Below are positions 54,896 to 64,000 of a stretch of DNA of 64,000 nucleotides, piece by piece. The notes below the pieces were generated by a model. That model was not told where the DNA came from. It saw nothing but the letters and a program-made list of their open reading frames with translations, and made no database searches. The translations under genes and the position numbers were made by a program. Origin of the DNA: Wuchereria bancrofti (taxonomy: Eukaryota > Nematoda > Chromadorea > Rhabditida > Onchocercidae); assembly GCA_005281725.1 (NCBI GenBank), contig SSBO01000012.1, positions 2,090,194-2,154,193 on the forward strand. Direction: 5' to 3'. Each line of letters starts with the position of its first letter. Position 1 is the first letter of the stretch.

Positions 54896-57800
54896 TCAAT
54901 TCTGCTGAATAGTGGATGGATCAATGCCAACAAGTGGACTCCAAATACGAATTGTACAATCATCAGAGCAAGAAACCAACTGTGGTAACCTAGGATTCCA
55001 TACCACAGCATTCACACGTGCAGTATGTCCAGCCAGTTTTGCTATCAATTCCTCGGAACTTTGCTTCCATACATATATACATTCATCTATAAATACAATA
55101 CGCTTTTGTTAATAAAAAACTAAAATTGTAAAACTATAGTTCTTGAAAAAGTAAAATACCTAGATAATGCTCTTTCTCTTCGCTGAACAGTAATGCTAAT
55201 TATTCAGTCTTCATTAAAGTGAATTCAGCTAGCTGCTGACGACAGTAAGAGACAGAACTTTCTAACTTTACCGCTACGCTGCTTCAACTATAAGTGCAAA
55301 AACAAATCCTACAACTGCCAAGGTAAGTCAGTCACTGAGAATAGTGCGAGAAACACCTATAACTTATGAACTATCCATCCATAGCCAATGATAGCCAACC
55401 CTATTAGTTCGAACAGTACTACGCTGTTATTAAGAAAAGAATTATAGAACGAAATTATCGATGAAAGGAATACCTGTGGAACCAGTAGCGATATACGACT
55501 GTTCAGGGCCACCAAAAGCCGAATGAATAATAAAATCATGATGCGGAGCACCAACGAAAGATCTGATCAAAGTTCGTGTTCTTAAATCCCATAATCTCAA
55601 ACCGTGCAATTTAGTATCAATCAAAACACGTCGCTCAGATTTATCCACTACAAATGTTGAAATCTGACTTAGCTCTTCAATAAGCGTTATTTCAGAATCG
55701 TCGCTAAATCGATAACTGCGAACTCTGAAAATTGGAGGATGCTTGAAGTGAAATAATAAAGTGCAAGTTTTACGGAAATTTAACTGTTGAAGACACCTGT
55801 TGTGAGTATCTGCTGCTAAAACTGATCCATTCCTAAGACAGTGAACAGCGCGGATCCTATAACCCTCGAATTTCCCCTCAGATTTTACACTGTTCTTCGA
55901 TAAAGTCTGAAAATGAAATATTCACAGCTTTTGGATCATTTCATCTAACTGTTAGTTTTGAATAACATTTGCGATATGCATAATAACGGTAAAAAGAAAA
56001 GAATAGCAACCTTTCTTTAATTAAAGTATTGATTTTCGGCTCAAAACTAGAAGTTCAGAAAATCAAAATATCCAGAAAATGATTTAAAAAATGACTTCTG
56101 AATAACAAACATCATTTTAAAAAAACTATAAAAACATACATATTGACAAAAATGTCCCATTTGATCAGCACAAACAAGTCTATAAGTGACTGATGAGTTC
56201 GGAACAAACGACATAACAGTGCTGTCGTTCGCTCTGTTTTCGACAACACAAAATATGACGCCGTTATGTACATCGTAAACGTGAACATCCGCTAAGTGGC
56301 CCTCCGCAGCGCTTACGGCTAAAAGCGCACCATCATCACTCCAAGTTAACAACGATGAACTGCTTCTTCCTGAAGTTGTAAAAACAGCTAGAGAGAAATA
56401 ATGAGTGTATGGAGAAAGAAAATTGAAAATATAAGAATAAAAAAGCCTTCTCTGGTAAATTTTTCCTGTCTTCGAGAGAACCAAGAATTCACAATCCTAA
56501 TGTTTGCAGGATTTTGTTAAACAATATATAACACAGATAGTTTTGTGAAAATAAACGGAGACACCTCATATTCCTCTCTTCATGAACAGGAAATAAAAAG
56601 ATTTCACAAACGACAGCTACATACCAGTAAGTTCTTTATACGGTTCAACTGTAGATTCATTGATTATTTTCCATATATGTGCTGCTCCAGATCTGCTACC
56701 CGTTGCTAAATATTTTCCACAACGTGAAAACGCCGCACACCAAACCTCATCTGTATGTTTTGTTAACACCTAAAAACGTATAACGTTCAGACCAAAAAAA
56801 AGAAAGAAAAGAATCATGTGAGATACTTTCTTTATTATAATTACACGATGATGAAGAGTTACATGAAGATTACACGATCTGAAAAATATCACACGGCCAC
56901 TGGTGACGATTCAAATATGTGCACCAGAAACGACAGATAACCTTATAATCAGCAGTGAACAGAATCACATCGTTAAAACTCTTCAAGAAAAACAGATCGT
57001 TTCATAGGAAATGCTGTACCTGCGAAGTAAACATAGGGAAATGATCCCAGTCACATTGATGGTCTTCCAAAATATAATCTGGGGAAACATCGAAATCCTC
57101 TCTAACATGGAGATAACATTCGCGACATTGCATCTTCCAAGCTGCAACATATGACATAAATTTGATGAGGTATACATCTCCTATAAATAACATTTGAAAA
57201 ATCAAACTACATTGAATTGACTGCAAGAGAATAATAAGATAGAATGAAAAACAATTATAGTAAAAAAATCTGTGGAGTTATGAATTTCCTATTCGATAAT
57301 TAATTCCAAATGTGGTCAGTGCGGTCAATGCGGCAGCTGAAATAAAGGAAAAAAAGAAAAAATATAACTAGAAAAAAAATTACATTGCATGAGCAGTTTC
57401 TCCAGCCTATTACAAGGTAGCATAACTGTTGTAGGTAGTAACTGTTGAATTTCAGCTACCAGTACATTTCTTTCTCGTTCAGTACGATGTGCTCCTGTTT
57501 TCGCACATACGTCTACGCTCTAAATCAATATTAGACAAAACTAACTACAACAGATAATTATGGGAAAGGCATGTGTTCAATCCTGTATTTCCACCAATCC
57601 TTGGAAAAGTAGATTCGAGTAATTTGGAAGAATGAAATTTCTGGACACTACTAATCCAACAGAAAATGTATTCAATGAGCACTCAAGAAAAGTAATAGGA
57701 ACATTGTCTCAAAGAGATATAGTTCACAGTTATAAAAAGCAAAGCATAGAAATATTTAATAATTCAAAAAATCTGGAATACCTTTGGATCAACATATAGC

Positions 57801-60800
57801 AATGTTGCAAGAAAATTCCGACGATCAAAAAATGCAGGATCTGATGGAAAATCTACTGTCAACAAACTGAGTGCTTCCAGAACCTGCAAATTAAGAAGGA
57901 AATTAATCTTGAATCATTCAAAAGTTAAAATATCAAAGACTCCATTCTCGATGCACAATTCTTCAATGTCTTTGTTGAGAAGTAATCAAATAGAAGTTCT
58001 TACCCATCGAATGCATATAAAATATTACCCTTTCTTTGCCTAACAAATCAACGAATTTTTCTTCGTACAATTTCTCACGGATGCGCAATAAATTCAGACT
58101 GGTAACAAACGGCGACATTTTATCCACGATACCAAGTGCATGATCCCATTCACCTGCTACGATATATTCGCGTAAACGTACCGCTAAGGTATCTTCAAGA
58201 CGACATCCACTTTCCGCAAACAGCGTCGCTACGGTTTCCCTGAAAATACGACCTGCTATTAAAATCTAGTAACCATTAAAATTTTCGTGAACTATTAAAA
58301 TATAGTTCAAAAAAATTTACAGTATAATGGTGGCAGCATTAAAATGTTAGTGTGTATATTTATGTCATTTTCGATAGAAAGAGTCAAACAGCAACCGAAA
58401 TCCATCTTTAAATAATGGTAATTTACATACTATCTACTGAAAATCTGATTACATGATTGAAGCGCTTAACAACATACTGTAGTCCAAGATTTTTGAGATA
58501 CTGGCCGATGATACGAATTGTATTAACTTCTGCGGCACCAAGCGGAGGAGGTGACATCGGGGCCGAAACGAGACTCGTATCAGCGACATTTGGAGATCTA
58601 CTTAATTGACTTTTTGATGTTTGTAAAGTTTCCTGAAAACTGCAAACGTTACAAAGCGGATGATAAATGATAGGTAAAGGTGAGCAAATCTCCGCATCCA
58701 TTCTAAAGTTAAGGATCATGTGCTCATCATAATGCTACGCAGAAGTTTCCAATCTAATGAATTATTTTATTAAAGAAGTGTTGAGAACCAATCTTTATTA
58801 TATATAAAAAACGAAGAAAATATACTTTTATGCGTTGACCAACAGATTTTGGAGGTGATTGCTGCTGTGCCTGAATTCCTGCTGACTGCATGCTCCTGAA
58901 AGAAAGAAACTCGATTCACCTCCACTGGATATCTGAAATCCCAATTACAACAAATCGCTTGGCTTCCACTCCTCCTTTCCTCTTCTCAATTGCATATTGA
59001 AATCAAGGCCTCACTGATAAAATATGAATTTTTAACACTGACAGAACAATCTAATTTCATTAACTGACAAAATTAATAAGCAAACTTAAAAATATTTTGC
59101 CTGGGTTTCTTCGCAGGTGGACCTTGGTCTGCGGCGTCAGCCAGCGAGTATTCCACACCACGCTCCACAGTGCCCGTAGATGAGGTCGAAGGCCTCAATT
59201 CTTCACTCTGAAATAGATTCTTTATTATTTAGCACACCAAAGAACATCAATCATTACACATAAATCGAAATGGGCTGTCTAAACTATTGTAAATGCATAC
59301 ATTTGTGTACAAAAGAATTTGTAACTGATTAACAACTACATATCAGACAACCTTACCCATGCGCAACTGACCGATGCTTTATTCAATATCATGCTAAAGT
59401 ATTTATCAAACTATTGAAGTCAGCCACTAATCAATAATACATATATGAATAATAATTACCATTGCAAGTCGAACTAGGTTACCGTGGAGTTATACGAAGG
59501 TTCAATAGACGGCCTGGATTAGCTGCATGCAACGAATTATAAGATGCAAGGGCGAGCAAATCATAAATTATCTAAATTAGAGCGGTCTACTCAGTTACAT
59601 ACATAAGTTCCTTAAAATACCCTCCTCTGATCCCATTTAGCGAACCGTGCTTCTCCTATAATATGACTGTTACTCACATATATATCACCACTGTGTTATA
59701 TTCCACGTATGAGCCACCATAACAATTGACAGGCTTATTTTTGACCCGCTAAAGGTATAACTATAGGAAAAACAATGTAGGGAGCAATACAACTGAGGGA
59801 ATAATGCCACAATATCCTTTTTCATAGTTTCCTACTGATGACGTAGAATACGGTTGAGATCGAATTTCGAAAAACACAGTGTGCAAGCACTCATTTTCAA
59901 CACTATTCGATAGGTTCCAGATAGTACAATTAGTAACATCTAGAGTAACTATACTATACTATATACTCAACCATCCAAAGCCCTCTCTCTTGATCGACTT
60001 CTCATTTTCTCGAGAAAAAACAGATTTCAGATGGTGAAATAATTTTTTATGCTTTTTTGGAGCCGGAAAGGGCGCGAAGGGCGCGAAATGCATCTGGGCA
60101 AGTCTCGCACGGCCGGGTTAACTTTCATAACTGTTCTTACCGCAAGACATCAAAAGAGAAATTTAATCATTTAACGCCGGGACCTACGAAATGCAGGCAA
60201 AAGAACAAATGCAGAGATGATTCATAATTAAGAGCTTTTTTTTTCACAAACAGATGTTAAACAAGTCTGAAGTAATACGACTGCACTAAGCGACGTTGAA
60301 TTCTAAAATGCAAAGCTTTACGGTTCAGTTGAGTATCTACAAATCACCTTCCTCCCTTCTCGCAACCTGAACCTAATGCGACAAGTCTGGAAACAACAAT
60401 ATGTCGACTGAAAGTCAATCCTTACAGTTGTTACAGAAATGCACAAATTCCCGATAAGTTAAAGCTTCGTCCTCAAAATAATAATAATGATCCGCTTTCA
60501 TTTAAGTGCAGTTCATATACCCTACCAATAGCGTCCTTATTCAGTTATCATGCATGCACTTAGCCTCCCCAACCATACACGCTATCTCTTCCTTGTCATT
60601 TTTCCTCCTCCAAATTATACGGTCCACACCTCACAACGTCAATTTTCACGGATTCAAGCACTAACGAAATTGAAAACACTGCGTAGAGCGTAGTGATGCC
60701 TCCCAGAGAACGCGTCAAATACTCGCTCCCCTTACCCTCTCTACATACCCCCCATTGTCGTATCAGTGTATGCGTATGTATATATGTATGTATGTATGTA

Positions 60801-61367
60801 TGTGTGTGTGTGTTTGTTGTGTGTGTGTGTATGTGTGTATTTACCAATGGTGTGATTGTGTTTGCCGAGCACGTGTGGGTCTGTCTGTGTCTCTACATAT
60901 ATATATATATATGCTTGTATAGATGTGTGTGCATATGTATGTTTAAGGGAGAAAAGTGTAGGAGGGGGAGGAAGATTGAAGAAAGACATTACGTGTTGCG
61001 TTCGTAAGACGGAAGCGAGCTGACAACGGTGCGCGCAGTGCTTTGATATCATGTCGGAAGGGTCCAAACTGTCGTTGTGAGTTCGTTTGTTGTTGCTGCG
61101 GTGTTTTGCTGTTTGTATGTTATTGTTGTTCGGTGCTGGGACACATTTGAAGTACGTCGGTGACGTGTGTAGTGCTGATGGAAGACACGATATTGGTTGA
61201 TTGGTTGCGGTGAAGCTAGCGGAATTGGAATTATCGTCGGTCGTAGAACTATCATCTTCTGCAGTGGTTCCCAACTCATGCATGGACTGTTCTGGTACTG
61301 TCAGTGGGTCCGAGGAGTGTTCCGTTATCTCATCACTAGTAACGTGAACCAGTTGACTTTCGGACAT
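54896..61367 (-). CDS. WDR26: WDR26-like CTLH E3 ligase subunit (LisH-CTLH-WD40)
   Basis: WDR26 (yeast Gid7) is a scaffold and substrate-receptor subunit of the CTLH/GID ubiquitin ligase. Exons in transcript order: 61367-60993, 59207-59101, 58895-58826, 58632-58478, 58239 to about 58030, 57883-57782, 57519-57384, 57141-57020, 56769-56625, 56387-56140, 55906-55797, 55724-55474, 55086-54896; about 740 residues. The N-terminal 200 residues are low-complexity Ser/Thr/Asn/Gln. LisH: VNTIRIIGQYLKNLGLQ, then ETVATLFAESGCRLED. CTLH: LREYIVAGEWDHALGIVDK. Then LLPTTVMLP and the WD repeats, from TKHTDEVWCAAFSRCGKYLA and LRLWDLRTRTLIRSFVG to LAGHTARVNAVVWNP and SDDCTIRIWSP. The intron after exon 2 has a GC donor. 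Phases agree throughout. The CA-rich frame continuing past the exon 1 donor is microsatellite read-through. Confidence 0.93.
60070..60088. promoter_or_regulatory. Tandem E2F-like sites in WDR26 intron 1
   Basis: GGGCGCGAA occurs twice in direct succession; the second copy extends to GGGCGCGAAA, whose complement TTTCGCGCCC fits the E2F/DP consensus TTTSSCGC. It sits in a locally GC-rich patch about 0.9 kb below the exon 1 donor. Function is inferred. Confidence 0.4.
60775..60912. repeat. GTAT/GT and AT microsatellites in WDR26 intron 1
   Basis: TATG and GTGT repeats at about 60775-60842 and an AT run at 60897-60912, just inside intron 1. They create long stop-free frames on both strands that are not genes. 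Confidence 0.9.
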
Positions 61368-64000
61368 TTAAAACCTGAAATACAGCGCTTGTTATCGCAG
61401 TGGTTCATGATGGGGAAATACGCGAACGACACGTATTAATAGTCCATGTGCGAAACATACACGGTTTTTCTCGAGACGAAATGAGGATGTTTGAGTATAC
61501 AAAATGGGGTGAAATGCCCCATATTGATACCCTATTTTCTGTTTCTGAATGCTATAGCTAAGAATATCCTAATTACATTGACAGTGATCACCGCTGGTTA
61601 GTATAACTGTCTGTCAGAAGATTCACGACAAATAGTTTGTGATACCCATATAGGCTGTAACTATTTCAGCACAGGATGAGTTCGGAGTGCACAGAAACCT
61701 ACTTAACGTTCAATATACCATAAAAGACATATTCAAATGAATGAGATTGAATTAAGGTAGAAATGGAAGTAAAATATGAGTGCAATACGAGTAACAAAGT
61801 ATGAGAACGACTTGTTAAGCGCTTCATAAGAATGCAGAGTAATAGTTCTTAGCAAACAGTACAAGCGTAAGTTCCTCCAAAACTACTAATATGTAAATTT
61901 GGAAAATCATGATTTAAAGAGCGAGAAATTGGCTGCTTCAATTCGAAAGTAATCAATAATCCAGGAAGAATAAGGAAGCACTGTGCGCAATAGAATGACG
62001 GAAGATGGAAGAAAACATAAATGCGGCAAGATATGCAAGAGTACTGGAAAAGGATATGAATGAAATCTTAAGCTTGCAACCACAGAAACACCTGAAAGAA
62101 GAGATGTTTGACAATTGTTCTGAATAGAAAACAGGAAGGAAAGAGGTTGTTCAGGTGGTAGCTTACCAGTTGTCATTATTTCTCAGAATGGCTCATCCGG
62201 GATGGTTATCTTAGGACAAAGCCATGTATTTTGTCGCCCACATAAGCACAAATGTATACATATACACAAATGTATACATACACTTACACCCGTCCAATAC
62301 ACATATATGCATCCAATTGATGATTAAACTGATGTTCTTGTTAATCGTCATCGTTTAGGAATAAATCCAAGCGAATAATATTAGCTTCTCTTTTGACCTT
62401 TTCTTATCATCTACGATTATCTTGAAGGCATGCATGTATCAAGTCGACAAACTTCCAACATAGTCTTAATTACAGTCATTAAACATAGATAAACGTAAAA
62501 CAATACATTTTGTGAATCCTAATAAAACTCGTCTATTCCATTCAAATTTATATCATATGGTTCTTTTCTTCGCTTTGACAGAAGTGGAAACCTTAGGTAA
62601 ATCTTTTCATGCACTTGGCACATATTCCCTAAAGGATTGATGATACAGTTTCAATGAAAAAAATCGGAAGATCGATAGAAAAAAAAATGGAAGAGGTGAT
62701 GAGTTTTTTGACCTGTTGAACTTGTGAAAATGTCACGTCTTACTGACCCTCATGAATGCGAAGCTAGAAACAGGTACCATAAATCGTTCTCAAAGGAGTT
62801 GTAAAACTTTTTTTTTTTCGATGAACTTTGGTTCCTTGTGGTTCCTTGACTTTTAATGCCTGCAGAAAATTTTTTAACAAACAATTATTCTCTTCGTCGT
62901 AATTTCTCTATTAAAGAACAAATTATAGCACACTGAAATTCATCTCATGTTCGAGAGTTATTGTGAGGAGTCAACTAGTGATAAATAAATGAAGACAATA
63001 CAAATGAATGATATGTACGTATCAGTGATAAAATCCGTTCATTGGTGCCTCCTACAGTGCCAATGACCTTCCTTTTGCCTAATTGAACGCGACATCATTG
63101 TACAATGTGGATGTAACTGTTATCACTGTAAACCTAATAATCTGTAACAGAATTCCTCTAGAACTTGTTCTAAGCATATGTCAATTATGTTGAAAAAAAA
63201 ATTAGTGGAAGATACCATTTGTACTACAGGTAGCATTATAATCTACCACAACTGTCACAGATAATATTACAATAACGTACGATTTCTTGAATTACTATTA
63301 CAATGTCATATACTTGAAAATTTGCCAAAGCAAATGCTTGTCAGCTATCGCTTGAGATAGCAGAAGAGAATGCCACAAGAATGTTGAAGTGCGCGTACAA
63401 TGATTCACAAAAGTAAACGTGGAGATTTCTCCATTGAGAAGCGCATTTGTGCTGAAAATTTGCATATAGCTAAATAGCTCATTTGTGCTGAAAACTTGCA
63501 TAGAGCTAAATACTACGCTTCTAATCGACTTAAAAAACTTCGGAAACTTTGGTAACATGGCATACCTGATATCAGCCATGAACAGTGTCCCAGAATTATT
63601 TTCATTGACGTCTTTCATATGTACTGTTCCTTATAGTTTGTCTTTCCTGAAAACTTCTGTCATGTATTTTTTCATAATAAGGGAAACTTCATGAATTTCG
63701 TCATCTTTTACTTCTTTTTTCTTTTTTCCAATTTCCTACTATATTATCTTTTATTTGTCATTAATGCATTTGTTGTTGACATTTCAATTTCTACTAATAC
63801 TGTCCCCTTAGCAGGAGGTCTTTTTCCAGTTTTCCGGTGTATTATGAAATACCATAACTCCGAGATAAATATTCAGATAGGAATGCGGTCAAATTTGTTA
63901 ACTGGATAAAATACACAGCAAATAGTATTGTAGGAAGTTTGAAGCCTTAATCGAATCTTTTCCAGAACTTTTTCCAAAGTGTTATGGAATCTGACAATTC
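61368..64000. other. Upstream of WDR26; no supportable gene
   Basis: Presumed WDR26 promoter next to 61368, then AT-rich sequence. Contains a TACA-rich patch at about 62251-62300 and a 36-bp tandem duplication at 63444-63514. Open frames of up to 106 codons (for example minus strand 63298-63618) overlap the duplication and have no recognisable features. Confidence 0.5.
63444..63514. repeat. 36-bp tandem duplication x2
   Basis: Adjacent copies beginning CATTTGTGCTGAAAA and containing TTGCATA.AGCTAAATA. The two differ at about three positions. Confidence 0.9.

Noticed and set aside
60741..60992. Long minus-strand frame of His/Thr/Tyr repeats continuing from WDR26 exon 1
   Set aside because: It is read-through of the GT/AT microsatellite after a good CAC/GTAATG donor; the next exon joins in phase to the donor.
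63298..63618. 106-codon minus-strand frame
   Set aside because: Contains the 36-bp tandem duplication and has no family features or splice signals; likely chance.

Overview
The window is strongly AT-rich nuclear DNA of a nematode, probably a filarial or related spirurid worm. Four things point there. The genes are intron-rich, with short exons. Most introns end in TTTCAG or TTTTAG, the usual nematode 3' splice signal. Several first exons begin directly after such an acceptor, as expected for spliced-leader trans-splicing. The proteins match Caenorhabditis families closely (vab-15, unc-78 and cat-1 orthologues), but introns and intergenic gaps are much longer than in C. elegans. No bacterial, plasmid, phage or CRISPR feature is present.

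Layout, left to right. 1-3905 (+): 3' half of an attractin gene, cut by the window edge. 3906-13614: a 9.7 kb gap. 13615-19107 (+): Msx-class homeobox gene vab-15, with a 4.4 kb intron inside the homeodomain. 23.5-24.2 kb (+): a short unrecognised gene. 25.9-27.8 kb (-): a Rab40-type GTPase with a SOCS box. 28.4-28.8 kb (-): an uncertain small ORF. 29506-33544 (+): AIP1/unc-78 WD40 protein, 13 exons. 35608-40240 (+): a secreted protein with two von Willebrand A domains and glycosaminoglycan-type SG repeats, 12 exons. 40552-41261 (-): a 98-residue secreted protein in four tiny exons. 41414-42605 (-): a BOD1/SHG1-family protein, about 150 bp upstream of the secreted protein on the same strand (possible operon). 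42.6-48.3 kb: a repeat-bearing gap. 48310-52199 (+): vesicular monoamine transporter cat-1, 12 exons. 52.5-53.2 kb (+): a tentative small membrane protein. 53539-53890 (+): a divergent single ubiquitin fold without a Gly-Gly tail. 54896-61367 (-): WDR26/GID7, 13 exons, complete. 61.4-64.0 kb: no confident gene.

The genes do not form one pathway. They are ordinary metazoan genes for extracellular adhesion or signalling (attractin, vWA protein), neuronal fate and transmission (vab-15, cat-1), actin turnover (unc-78), ubiquitin ligation (Rab40 as a CUL5 adaptor, WDR26 in the CTLH complex) and chromatin or mitosis (BOD1/SHG1). As I recall, the C. elegans orthologues tag-53, vab-15, unc-78 and cat-1 are all X-linked, which suggests an ancestral X block. 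I found no clearly new biological system. The most worthwhile novelties are the hidden secreted peptide gene beside BOD1, the GG-less ubiquitin fold, the nematode Rab40 and the GC-AG intron in WDR26.

Exon boundaries were read by eye from splice signals and reading-frame continuity. For the complete multi-exon genes, total coding length is a multiple of three. Individual boundaries may be off by a base or two.
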